Assembly: GCF_025452235.1 (NCBI RefSeq)
Contig: NZ_CP104965.1
Span: 2,476,501 to 2,540,500 of the forward strand
DNA from: Devosia neptuniae
Lineage (GTDB): Bacteria > Pseudomonadota > Alphaproteobacteria > Rhizobiales > Devosiaceae
Direction of reading: 5' to 3'
Length of the DNA: 64,000 nt
In this document: positions 55,349 through 64,000 of the stretch, one piece after another
Numbering within the stretch: the first letter of the stretch is position 1
Layout of the letters: every line of letters begins with the position of its first letter
The notes under the pieces: generated by a model
Seen by the model: the letters and a program-made list of their open reading frames with translations, nothing else
Databases searched by the model: none
What the model was told of the DNA's origin: nothing
Translations under genes and position numbers: made by a program

Positions 55349-55390
55349 AATTGATGCTAGTCAATGAGATAACAATGAAAGGCGAGGCTT

Positions 55391-56461
55391 TTGGCCAGGC
55401 AGGTTCCGGAAAAAATCAGGCTGAGGGATGTGGCCAAGGCGGCCGGCGTGTCGCAGGGCACTGCGTCCAATGTGTTCAGCCGGCCCGAAATCGTTCGCGA
55501 GGAAGTGCGCGAGCGGGTGCATGCGGTGGCCAAGGAGCTGGGCTATGGCGGCCCCAGCATTACCGGGCGCCTGCTGCGGGCAGGCAAGGTCAATGCGGTG
55601 GGCGTCGCCGCCATCGAGCCGCTGAGCTATTTCTTCGAGGACCTGTGGGCGCGCCAGCTGATGGCGGAGATTTCCAATATCTGTGACGACCGCGGCGCCG
55701 GGGTGGCGCTGGTGTCGGCGCGCAATGACGAACGCCTGGCCTGGAATATCGGCTCGGCGTTGGTCGATGGCTTCATTCTGCTGTGCGTCGAAGGCGGGGA
55801 GCGGCTGGTCGATATCACCCGGCAACGCCAATTGCCCTATGTGGCGCTGGCGATCGGGGCGGATGATCAATCGATCCCGGCTATCGGGGTCGACAATTTC
55901 AACGGCGCGCGCCTTGCGGCCGAGCATATGCTGGGGCTGGGGCATCGTCGCCTGGCAATCCTCTCCACCATGCTGCGCGACGGCCAGGCCGGGCGGGCCG
56001 ACGAGGCGCAGGTGCGGCAGGCCTGGTATTCCACCTCGCGCGACCGCGCTTTGGGCTATTGGCAGGCGCTGCAGGCCGTAGGCATGGATCCGCATTCCGT
56101 GCCGATCTACGGCACGCTGGAAGACGAGGCCAGCACCCACGCGGCCATGGCGCAGATCTTTGCCGCTCCCGAGCCGCCAACGGCCATCCTCGCCATGTCG
56201 GACAAGATCGCCATGTATGCCGTGGATTGGCTGTTCCGCTCCGGCCGGAATGTGCCGGGCGATGTATCGGTGATCGGCTTTGACGGCGTGCCCGAAGCCG
56301 CCCTCGCCACGCCCAAGCTGACCACCATGGCCCAGCCCATGCACGAAATTGCGCGGCTGGCGGTGGATGCGGCTTTGGGCGACACCCAGGTCGAGGGCCG
56401 GCGGGTGCTGCCGACCGAGCTGGTCTTGCGGGAATCCACGGCGCCGCCACCGGCGAAATAA
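55391..56461 (+). CDS. LacI family transcriptional regulator
   Basis: 356 residues. The HTH IRLRDVAKAAGVSQGTASNV and hinge ITGRLLRAGKVNAVGV, then a sugar-sensor core (LRDGQAGRADEAQVRQAW; SVIGFDGVPEAALATPKL). Start TTG at 55391 after AGGCGAGG; an ATG at 55378 is in another frame. It almost certainly binds the three operators just upstream, repressing itself and the small divergent gene. Confidence 0.87.
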   Translation: MARQVPEKIRLRDVAKAAGVSQGTASNVFSRPEIVREEVRERVHAVAKELGYGGPSITGRLLRAGKVNAVGVAAIEPLSYFFEDLWARQLMAEISNICDDRGAGVALVSARNDERLAWNIGSALVDGFILLCVEGGERLVDITRQRQLPYVALAIGADDQSIPAIGVDNFNGARLAAEHMLGLGHRRLAILSTMLRDGQAGRADEAQVRQAWYSTSRDRALGYWQALQAVGMDPHSVPIYGTLEDEASTHAAMAQIFAAPEPPTAILAMSDKIAMYAVDWLFRSGRNVPGDVSVIGFDGVPEAALATPKLTTMAQPMHEIARLAVDAALGDTQVEGRRVLPTELVLRESTAPPPAK

Positions 56462-57736
<1,275 letters not shown>

Positions 57737-58053
57737 GGGCCCGCCCCAGCGTCGCAACCAACCACAATGTCATTCCGGCGCAGGCCGGAATCCATGCTGA
57801 AGGCCATTTTCCCAACCAGATCACTTCACCCACCGTGTCATCCCCGCGAAAGCGGGGACCTCTGTTTTCTTGGTCGGGCATCGTAAACGGAGGTTCCCGC
57901 TTTCGCGGGAATGACATTGTGGGGTGGGAAGTTAGGCGGTGACTGGATTCCCTGGAACGCCCCACCCGGTGCATTGGGCCAACCCTCCGCGCGCGAGGTA
58001 AAGCGGTGGCATGGGTTTGCGGGCACAACCCGGAAGGCTCAGTGCACCCGCCC
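57737..58053. repeat. Intergenic region with palindromic repeats
   Basis: ATTCCGGCGCAGGCCGGAAT (about 57770), then the CCCGCGAAAGCGGG / CCCGCTTTCGCGGG facing pair (about 57843 and 57897). These are the families also found near 38570 and 34030. No gene is supported here. Confidence 0.75.
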
Positions 58054-59160
58054 CTACTGTCCCAACAGCCCCAAAAAGCTCGTGCTCGTCCCCCCGGCAT
58101 CGGCGAACATTTTGACCAGTTGGGAGGTCGATTGGTAGCTACCCAGAGCGGCCTTGTAGAAGTCTTCGCTCCAGCCGGCGGCTTGGCGTTCTTCGGGGCT
58201 CATTGCGGAATAGATCGAGATGATATTCTGGCTGAAGGCGGTGGGGTCGCTGGACTTGGCGGCGTTCTGGAAGCCGGCGACCAGGGCCGCTCCGCTCTTG
58301 GCGCGCAGGGCCTGGTCGGCGGCGCGGGTTTCCTCGGCGGTGAATTTGCCTGACGTGTCCAGCACGATGGAGGACAGCGTGCGGCTATCGAATTTGGACA
58401 GGTCGATATAGGTGCCGACAGTCGTGTTCTTGTTGAAGGTGGGCGCCTTGCCCGCGGCGGTAGCATCGGCATAGAGCGCGTCGAGCGTGCTGCGGGCGGA
58501 AGTGGCCACATCGGTAATGGGGCGCGGGGTCGTGGTTTCGCCGGCCTTGAGCAGCGCCAGGTAGATGGCGACGGGATCGTCCTCGCCGGCATCGGGCAGT
58601 TTCTTGGGATCGGTCTGGAGCTGCTTGAGGCCTTCGGTGACGGCGGCGCGGGCGGCGATCCAGTCGGGAGCGGCTTTTTCCTCGGCGCCCAGGCTATCGA
58701 GATATTCGGCGGCGGCCTTGTAGAGGCCCTGGTAATTGCCAGTGACCTTGGCGACGGCGGCAGGGCCGGCCAAAGCGGCTTCGAGCCGGCGCTGCATTTC
58801 GAGCCCGGCCGCCTTCTGCTCGTCGCTGGTGAAGCTGTCGTCGCTGGCCATCGCGTAGAGTTCGCGGGCATCGAGGCTCGACAGATCGAGCGCCAGCTTG
58901 TCCTTTTCCAGCGGATTGGTGCGGCCCGCTTCGGTCAGCAGCGCATTGAGCTTGGCGCGGGCCTCGGCCAGTACGGTGGCAAAGTCCTTGGCGGCCAGCG
59001 CGGCCTTGGCAGCGTCGGAGAGGGTGACCGAGGTGGCGGCGGCATCTGTTGCCGTGCTCGCGGCGGGGCTGGCCGTGCCAGTGGTTTTTGCATTGGCCGT
59101 TTGGCTTGCCGCGACAGAATAATAGGTGTTGGCGCTATAGGCAGTGCTGACGGCAACCAT
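58054..59160 (-). CDS. Hypothetical protein, Ala-rich
   Basis: 368 residues with a Ser/Thr/Ala-rich N-terminal part, no signal peptide, and a mostly helical body (LSDAAKAALAAKDFATVLAE; GTYIDLSKFDSRTLSSIVL; FSQNIISIYSAMSPEERQAA). ATG at 59160 follows AGGAGA. I do not recognise a family; the sequence looks like those annotated as hypothetical in Devosia and related genera. The tandem sRNA array starts 440 bp upstream. Confidence 0.68.
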   Translation of the reverse strand: MVAVSTAYSANTYYSVAASQTANAKTTGTASPAASTATDAAATSVTLSDAAKAALAAKDFATVLAEARAKLNALLTEAGRTNPLEKDKLALDLSSLDARELYAMASDDSFTSDEQKAAGLEMQRRLEAALAGPAAVAKVTGNYQGLYKAAAEYLDSLGAEEKAAPDWIAARAAVTEGLKQLQTDPKKLPDAGEDDPVAIYLALLKAGETTTPRPITDVATSARSTLDALYADATAAGKAPTFNKNTTVGTYIDLSKFDSRTLSSIVLDTSGKFTAEETRAADQALRAKSGAALVAGFQNAAKSSDPTAFSQNIISIYSAMSPEERQAAGWSEDFYKAALGSYQSTSQLVKMFADAGGTSTSFLGLLGQ

Positions 59161-59439
59161 GGGCGTTCTCCTGGCTTTGCCAGAAGCGCGATGCAAGCGC
59201 TGTGCCGCTTGGCGGCTCAATGGTTTCAAGAGGTTAGGAGGGCAGGCCCGCTTCGGGGCGGCAGAATTTGCCTTGTAGCGGCAGAATTGTCCGGCCTGGA
59301 AAGTAAAAGGCCCCGCCCGAGGGGATGGGCGAGGCCAAGGGCTTTCTGCCGAAGCGGAAAACCTAAGGCCGTTATCGACTATGTGGCGCGGGGGAACAAA
59401 CGCTCAATGGGAAGGTCAGCCATGCGCGGCGGGGAATTG

Positions 59440-59575
59440 GGGCCGTGCTCTCGGTTCTTGCCCTCCCTCCCCCTTGAGGGGAGGGCCGGGGTGGGGGTCG
59501 TTTCGTGGCCACTGAACGACCCCCTCCCTCAATCCCTCCCCTCAAGGGGGAGGGAGGCGAAAGAGCCGAGGCCCT
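59440..59575. repeat. Palindromic repeat
   Basis: CCCTCCCCCTTGAGGGGAGGG (about 59463) faces CTCCCCTCAAGGGGGAGGG (about 59535), the family of 17530 and 50020. Confidence 0.75.
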
Positions 59576-59597
59576 TTGCAGTCACGTACCTCAGAAC

Positions 59598-59792
59598 AAA
59601 AAAAGGGCCCCATCCGAAGATGGGGCCTGATGATAGGGCCGAAGCCAAATCGTAAGTAATGGTCCGGTGCAAGGGAGGAGGATATGCACCAAACCGGGTG
59701 GACCCAAGCCGAGGGAGGAGGATACGGCCTAGATCCGGTGTCGCCTAAACGCGGGTCCGAGGGAGGAGGATACGGAGCGGCGTTTCCAGCGA
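59598..59792 (-). ncRNA. Cuckoo/CcsR-like sRNA, copy 3
   Basis: Read on the minus strand, a transcript of about 195 nt with three TCCTCCTCCC motifs (plus-strand GGGAGGAGGA at 59673, 59713 and 59761), each flanked by inverted sequence that would put it in a hairpin loop. It ends in GGCCCCATC-TTCG-GATGGGGCC and a T-tract (59604-59598). Promoter: TTG (59829-59827), 18 bp, TCTATATGTG (59808-59799). The CCUCCUCCC loops are the hallmark of alphaproteobacterial cuckoo RNAs and the stress-induced CcsR RNAs of Rhodobacter. The function of these loops is to capture mRNA ribosome sites or a protein; which one here is unknown. Confidence 0.82.
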
Positions 59793-59921
59793 CGAGTACA
59801 CATATAGAATTTGACCGTTCGGTCAGCAATGGCCCTCTCAACATGTCAGCCATGCATTAGGCACTGCGACAAGTTGTCCATTCTTTGGGCAGCGGAGCTA
59901 TGCATGACGGCGGGCACAGCG

Positions 59922-60109
59922 AAAAAAAAAGGCCCCATCCGAAGATGGGGCCGATGACCGGGCCGAAGCCAAATCTGAAGTGGGGTAGAGAGCAAGGGAG
60001 GAGGATATGCGCTCTACCGTTGAACCTTTGCCGAGGGAGGAGGATACGGCTCAGGTTCGGTGTCGCGATACGGGGTCCGAGGGAGGAGGATTCGGAGCGC
60101 GCCTCAGCG
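59922..60109 (-). ncRNA. Cuckoo/CcsR-like sRNA, copy 2
   Basis: About 188 nt, three TCCTCCTCCC motifs (plus-strand GGGAGGAGGA at 59996, 60035 and 60081) with the same spacing as copy 3. Terminator GGCCCCATC-TTCG-GATGGGGCC with a nine-T run (59930-59922). Promoter: TTG (60146-60144), 18 bp, TTCATATAGA (60125-60116). The two copies agree closely at the 3' half (GGATGGGGCC region, TTTGGCTTCGGCCC) and differ elsewhere, so it looks like an old tandem duplication with conserved parts. Confidence 0.82.
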
Positions 60110-60184
60110 ACGTGTTCTATATGAACTCTACTGAACTAGTCGGCAATACGAAAGCTGACATGTCAGCCATGCAAAAGCTGCAGG

Positions 60185-60295
60185 CAAAAACAAAAGTGGC
60201 CTCGCTCGAGGGGAGAGCGAAGCCACAGGTAGCGGGATAAATCCCGCCAGGAGGGAACGCAGCAGCGCGCAAGGGAGGAGGGAAGCGCCGCTGTG
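60185..60295 (-). ncRNA. Cuckoo/CcsR-like sRNA, copy 1
   Basis: About 110 nt, shorter and more diverged. It has one CCCTCCTCCC motif (plus-strand 60273-60282) and a shorter CCCTCCTGG (60249-60256). Terminator GTGGC(T/C)TCGCTC stem (60226-60196) followed by TTTTGTTTTTG. Promoter: TTG (60332-60330), 18 bp, CTTATATGAG (60311-60302), a perfect match to the CYTATNTNNG -10 of alphaproteobacterial RpoH. It is the first unit of the array in the direction of transcription. Confidence 0.75.
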
Positions 60296-60472
60296 ATGAC
60301 GCTCATATAAGAGGCGGCACCGCGCTCAACAATTAGGCAGGCATCATGCCAGCCATGCACGCTGAGCATGCTGGCGCCGAAATATCAATGAAATCAAATA
60401 GTGCAGTCCGGCGCGGTACAGTATGTCGCAGGCAGGCTCGCGGTGAAAATGCCTTTATAGAGGCACGCCCGC

Positions 60473-61183
60473 TCAGCCATGGCTGGATTCGAAGGCGGCG
60501 ATGGCGGCAGGCAGCTCGCCGATATGCTCGATTTTTGCATAGCGCGATTCTCCTTCCGGCTCATCGGCATGCTCATAGGACCACGTCAGCGCATGCGGCA
60601 CATAGACGGCGAAACTCCCGGCGGCGAGCGGCGGCAGGATATCGGAGCGCAGTGAATTGCCCACCATCAGCGTGCGGGCGGCCCCGTCGCTATGGCGCTC
60701 GAAGATGCGGGCATAGGTGGCGGGGTTCTTGTCGGTGACGATTTCGACCGCGGCGAAATAATCGGCGAGGCCCGAGGCCGCCAGCTTGCGCTCCTGGTCG
60801 AACGTGTCGCCCTTGGTGATGATGATGAGCCGATGGCTGTCCTGCAATTGGCCGAGCACCTGGTCGACATAGGGCAGGGTCTGCAGCGGGTAGGTCAGCA
60901 ATTCGCGCCCGGCGGCGAGGATTTCGGCAATCACGGTGCCGGGCACGCGGTGATCGGTCACCTCCAGCGCGGTTTCCACCATGGACAGGGCAAAGCCCTT
61001 CATGCCGAAGCCGTAATATTGCAGGTTTGCCGTGACGGCCTTGATCAGGCGGTCATTAAGATCGGGCGCGTCGGTATAGTCCTTGAGCAGATCGGCAAAG
61101 CGCTGCTCGGTCAGCCGGAAAAACTGCTCGTTCTGCCAGAGCGTGTCATCGGCATCGAAGGCGATGGTGGTGATGAGGGGCAT
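60473..61183 (-). CDS. HAD family hydrolase
   Basis: 236 residues. HAD motifs: I AFDADDTLWQNEQ, II IIITKG, III with KNPATYARIFERHS, and IV VGNSLRSDILPPLAAG. ATG at 61183 gives MPLITTIAFDADD. The substrate is likely a small phosphate ester. A small hairpin TGCCT / AGGCA with TTTT follows at about 60446-60465. Confidence 0.88.
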   Translation of the reverse strand: MPLITTIAFDADDTLWQNEQFFRLTEQRFADLLKDYTDAPDLNDRLIKAVTANLQYYGFGMKGFALSMVETALEVTDHRVPGTVIAEILAAGRELLTYPLQTLPYVDQVLGQLQDSHRLIIITKGDTFDQERKLAASGLADYFAAVEIVTDKNPATYARIFERHSDGAARTLMVGNSLRSDILPPLAAGSFAVYVPHALTWSYEHADEPEGESRYAKIEHIGELPAAIAAFESSHG

Positions 61184-61214
61184 GGTGCTTTCCGCTCCAA
61201 CTGGCGTCGCAATT

Positions 61215-61310
61215 CCATCACCGCCTCCCTCGGGCTTGACCCGAGGGCCACTTTCAACCCGGCACAAGCGACGAATGGCCCTCGGGTCAAGCCCGAGGGA
61301 AAGCGCGGTG
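61215..61310. repeat. Palindromic repeat
   Basis: CTCGGGCTTGACCCGAGGGCCA and TGGCCCTCGGGTCAAGCCCGAG face each other across 31 bp. It lies between the HAD gene and the LysR regulator gene. Confidence 0.8.
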
Positions 61311-61344
61311 GTGGTCCGTCATAGTGGTAGACAACGGAACTGAA

Positions 61345-62238
61345 CTAGAAGCTCCACTCGCGGGCTTTGCCGACGAGGAAATCGCGGAACACGCCGACGC
61401 GTTTGGAATTTTTCAGCGCGGGGGGATAGACGAAATAGGCTTCATAGGCCGGCAGCTCGATCTCGGGCAGCACCTGGACCAGGCCGTCTTCTTTCTCCGT
61501 CACATAATCGGGCAGCATGGCGATGCCGATGCCGGCGCGGCAGGCCTGCAGCATGCCATAGATCGAATTGACCTTGAGCGCGGCGCGGCGGGGGCTCGAA
61601 TCCGAGCGCCCCATGCGTTCGAGGAAGTTGATGTCGCCCAGATAGGACGGCACCGGCTCGCCGAAGCTGATGATGCGATGGTCTTCGAGGTTGTCGACCG
61701 TGGCGGGCATGCCGAATTCGTCGATATAGCTATTGGTGGCGTAGAAGTGGTTGTGCACCGTGAACAGCTTGCGCTGGATCATCTCGGACTGATTGGGCCG
61801 GTGTAGGCGGATGGCGACGTCGGCCTCGCGCATGGCCAGGTCGAGCTCGGCATCGTTGAGGCGGATTTCGAGCTGGATCAGCGGATAGAGCTTCAGGAAT
61901 TCGTCGAGCCGCGAGGATAGCCAGGTCGAGCCGATACCCACAGTGGTGGTGACGATGAGCGGGCCGGTGGGGACGTCCTGGCTTTCGGACATCTGGGTTT
62001 CGACCTGCTGCAGCTCCCAATGCATGCGATGGGCGGTGCGGAACAATTGCTCGCCCACTTCGGTGAGCACCAGCCCGCGCGCATGGCGGATGAAGAGTTT
62101 GAGGCCCAGATCATCCTCCAGCGCCGAGATCTGGCGGCTGACGGCGGACTGGCTCATGCCGAGCTTTTCAGCGGCATGAGTGAAACTGCCCGACTCGGCG
62201 GCGGTGTGGAAAATCCGGAGCTTGTCCCAGTCGAGCAT
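61345..62238 (-). CDS. lsrB: LysR family regulator, LsrB/VtlR-like
   Basis: 297 residues. The first 60 residues (MLDWDKLRIFHTAAESGSFT, SQSAVSRQISALEDDLGLKL, FIRHARGLVLTEVGEQL) closely fit LsrB of Sinorhizobium and VtlR of Brucella, and its position after trxB is the same as there. In those species it controls envelope, redox and small-RNA genes. Assigned by recognition of sequence and synteny, not by search. Confidence 0.8.
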   Translation of the reverse strand: MLDWDKLRIFHTAAESGSFTHAAEKLGMSQSAVSRQISALEDDLGLKLFIRHARGLVLTEVGEQLFRTAHRMHWELQQVETQMSESQDVPTGPLIVTTTVGIGSTWLSSRLDEFLKLYPLIQLEIRLNDAELDLAMREADVAIRLHRPNQSEMIQRKLFTVHNHFYATNSYIDEFGMPATVDNLEDHRIISFGEPVPSYLGDINFLERMGRSDSSPRRAALKVNSIYGMLQACRAGIGIAMLPDYVTEKEDGLVQVLPEIELPAYEAYFVYPPALKNSKRVGVFRDFLVGKAREWSF

Positions 62239-62274
62239 TTCTTGTGACGCTTTCTATTTGGGTCGTCGGTCAGT

Positions 62275-63225
62275 CTACTCCGCCGCTTCGGCGAGCTCGT
62301 GTTCAGCCAGGTATCGTTCTGCTTCAAGCGCTGCCATGCAACCCATGCCTGCGGCAGTGATTGCCTGACGGTAAACATCGTCCGTGACATCCCCGGCAGC
62401 AAAGACGCCGGGAATATTGGTTTCGGTCGTGCCGGCCTTCACCTGCAAATAGCCGCCCGGCTTCATATCCAGCTTGCCGGCAAATATTGACGTTGCTGGG
62501 GCATGACCGATGGCAACGAAAATGCCGTCGATCGGCTGTTCATAAGTGCGGCCGGTCGTGGTGTCGCGCAGGGTGACCGTATTGACCGAGGTGGGCATGG
62601 ACGAGCCGCCGACTTCGGCAACCTCGGTATTCCAGCGCACTTCGATCTTGGGATTCTTGAACAGGCGATCCTGCAGGATGCGTTCGGCGCGGAATTCGTT
62701 GCGGCGGTGCACAACGATGACCTTGGACGCAAAATTGGTGAGGAACAGCGCTTCTTCGACCGCGGTATTACCGCCGCCGACCACCAGCACTTCCTTGTTG
62801 CGGTAGAAAAAGCCGTCGCAGGTGGCGCAAGCCGATACGCCAAAGCCCTGGAACTTCTGCTCGGACGGAATGCCCAGCCATTTGGCCTGGGCGCCGGTGG
62901 CGATGATCAGGCTATCGGCGGTGTAGATATCGCCGCTGTCGCCTGTCAGCACGAAGGGGCGCTTGTCGAAATCGACATTGACGATGAGGTCGTTGACGAT
63001 TTTCGTGCCGACATGCTCGGCCTGCGCCTTCATCTGGTCCATGAGCCATGGGCCCTGGATGACGTCGGCAAAGCCGGGGTAGTTCTCGACATCGGTGGTG
63101 ATGGTCAGCTGGCCACCGGGCTGCAGACCCTGAATCATCACAGGCTCCAGCATGGCGCGCGCCGCGTAGATCGCGGCGGTGTAGCCGGCTGGACCGGAAC
63201 CGATGATGATGACTTTCGCGTGCAT
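62275..63225 (-). CDS. trxB: Thioredoxin-disulfide reductase
   Basis: 316 residues, FAD/NADPH-dependent. FAD motif VIIIGSGPAGYTAAIYAAR, the redox pair CATC in GVSACATCDGFFYRNKEV, the NADPH motif VVGGGNTAVEEALFL and GVFAAGDVTDDVYRQA are intact. It keeps thioredoxin reduced. ATG at 63225 is used because the frame upstream gives no family residues. Followed by lsrB on the same strand. Confidence 0.95.
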   Translation of the reverse strand: MHAKVIIIGSGPAGYTAAIYAARAMLEPVMIQGLQPGGQLTITTDVENYPGFADVIQGPWLMDQMKAQAEHVGTKIVNDLIVNVDFDKRPFVLTGDSGDIYTADSLIIATGAQAKWLGIPSEQKFQGFGVSACATCDGFFYRNKEVLVVGGGNTAVEEALFLTNFASKVIVVHRRNEFRAERILQDRLFKNPKIEVRWNTEVAEVGGSSMPTSVNTVTLRDTTTGRTYEQPIDGIFVAIGHAPATSIFAGKLDMKPGGYLQVKAGTTETNIPGVFAAGDVTDDVYRQAITAAGMGCMAALEAERYLAEHELAEAAE

Positions 63226-63293
63226 CGCAACGCTCTCCAACAAATGCGAGTAGCCCTCGGCCCTCCCTTTTGGGCCAGCCGCCATCCAGCCAA

Positions 63294-63314
63294 AGCTGAA
63301 TGTCGATTGGTCCT
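63294..63314. repeat. Solo copy of the 21-bp arm of the palindromic element
   Basis: Identical to 2797-2817 (core GCTGAATGTCGATTGGTCC). No opposite arm is found nearby. It may be a remnant or a separately spread end of the same element. Confidence 0.85.
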
Positions 63315-63440
63315 AGGTTAATGGCCGAAGGTGTACTCTTTCAAGGCTAAGTCGCTTTTGTGGCGCTCGCGGCTGTGGATCGCACTAAAATGTCACAGCC
63401 TGCCTTGGGCAAATGCCCAAGAAATGAGCGCCGGGACGTC

Positions 63441-63914
63441 TTAAATGTACTGGATCTTGACGATCTCGTAGCTACGGGACCCACCGGGGGCCGAAACTTC
63501 GAACGAATCGCCTTCTTCCTTGCCGATCATGGCGCGGGCAATCGGCGAGGAAATCGATACGCGTCCGCCAGTGGCGTCGGCCTCGGGATCGCCCACGACC
63601 TGATAGGTCTTTTCTTCTTCGGTATCCTCATCGAGGAAGGTCACCGTGGCGCCGAATTTCACGCTGGCGCCCGACAGCTTGGTCACATCGATAATGTCGG
63701 CCAGGGCCAGAATCGATTCCAGTTCCTGGATGCGGCCTTCATTGAGGCTCTGCTGTTCCTTGGCGGCCGAATATTCGGCGTTTTCCGACAGGTCCCCATG
63801 GGCGCGTGCTTCGGCGATCGCCTCAATGATGCGACGGCGCTCAGTTGCAGTACGGTGCTCATATTCGGCGGTCAGAGCCTTGTGGCCTCCGACCGTCATC
63901 GGGATCTTGTCCAT
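63441..63914 (-). CDS. greA: Transcription elongation factor GreA
   Basis: 157 residues. The N-terminal coiled coil carries the acidic tip ([17 protein letters not shown]), with the D and E residues that act in RNA polymerase's secondary channel, and the C-terminal FKBP-like domain ends with [20 protein letters not shown]. It rescues stalled polymerase by stimulating transcript cleavage. Length is normal and the ATG is at 63914. Confidence 0.95.
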   Translation of the reverse strand: MDKIPMTVGGHKALTAEYEHRTATERRRIIEAIAEARAHGDLSENAEYSAAKEQQSLNEGRIQELESILALADIIDVTKLSGASVKFGATVTFLDEDTEEEKTYQVVGDPEADATGGRVSISSPIARAMIGKEEGDSFEVSAPGGSRSYEIVKIQYI

Positions 63915-64000
63915 TCGTCGCCTCCATTCGGCACGGCAAAAACGTCAAACTCCCCAGCCAAACCCGGCGTGTGCATCACGATAAGTTTTTGGGGGAGATA

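Larger units (their letters stand above)
59842..60358 (-). promoter_or_regulatory. Conserved upstream element ahead of each sRNA promoter
   Basis: Minus-strand GCATGGCTGRCATG occurs three times: 59842-59855, 60159-60172 and 60345-60358. In each case 12 nt separate its last base from the -35 TTG, so its first base lies exactly 26 nt upstream of the TTG. The CATG-N5-CATG core could be bound by an activator. It sits outside the RNAs, so RNA structure does not explain its conservation. Confidence 0.75.

Noticed and set aside
59885..60240. Small plus-strand ORFs across the sRNA array
   Set aside because: The GGGAGGAGGA repeats look like ribosome sites on the plus strand, but terminators, promoters and family features all point to the minus strand.
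59350..60370. CRISPR array from the regular GGGAGGAGGA repeats
   Set aside because: Repeat units are 10 nt, the spacing is irregular and each set ends in a terminator; no cas genes are near.

Overview
The window reads as a chromosomal segment of a GC-rich alphaproteobacterium of the order Hyphomicrobiales, probably Devosia or a close relative. The evidence is the trxB/lsrB(vtlR)-type pair, the GAAC-N7-GAAC LexA box, RpoH-type sRNA promoters, a long-N-terminus UvrB, and dense palindromic intergenic repeats. The genus is inferred from gene content; no rRNA or tRNA gene is visible.

Layout, left to right. 0.5-2.7 kb: a MarR regulator divergent from the aminotransferase ilvE, then a ParDE toxin-antitoxin pair followed by a 144-bp palindromic element. 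2.8-8.8 kb, minus strand: pgsA-moaD-moaE, a DAHP synthase (aroG) with a complete aromatic amino acid attenuator, a YCII protein, a frameshifted uvrC and an SDR reductase. 9-18 kb: two small or membrane genes, SH3 proteins, a MarR-like protein, a creatininase, a LysR regulator, a DUF1007-NicO metal transporter fusion, hemH, and a structured RNA candidate. 18.2-20.95 kb: an accessory defence island of CBASS type, with a Cap15-like effector divergent from a CD-NTase and an E2-like/SEC-C protein. 21-27 kb: uvrB with a LexA box, and a large secreted protein with an autotransporter-like barrel, also frameshifted. 27-34 kb: secreted SH3/crystallin-fold proteins, yciA, tdk, a DMT permease, a class V aminotransferase fold protein, a Spy-like protein and a GNAT enzyme. 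34-43 kb: a LacI-controlled glycan or sugar locus with an ABC importer, a PHP-domain hydrolase and a GH38-like protein. 43-50 kb: a Dpp-type ABC transporter without a binding protein, an FCD regulator, a UxuA-like dehydratase and KdgD. 50-54 kb: a MarR-EmrAB efflux operon and a CBS protein. 54-59 kb: small proteins, a LacI regulator with three operators, an aspartate aminotransferase and an unknown protein. 59.6-60.35 kb: three tandem small RNAs with CCUCCUCCC motifs. 60.4-64 kb: a HAD hydrolase, LsrB/VtlR-like regulator, trxB and greA.

The most interesting parts are the CBASS island with an E2 but no E1 or deconjugase next to it; the array of three cuckoo/CcsR-like sRNAs, each with an RpoH-like promoter and the same CATG-N5-CATG element 26 nt upstream; and the aroG leader, where leader peptide, antiterminator and terminator can all be read from the sequence. 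Two protein genes (uvrC and the autotransporter-like gene) are broken at homopolymer runs, so sequencing error has to be excluded before calling them pseudogenes.
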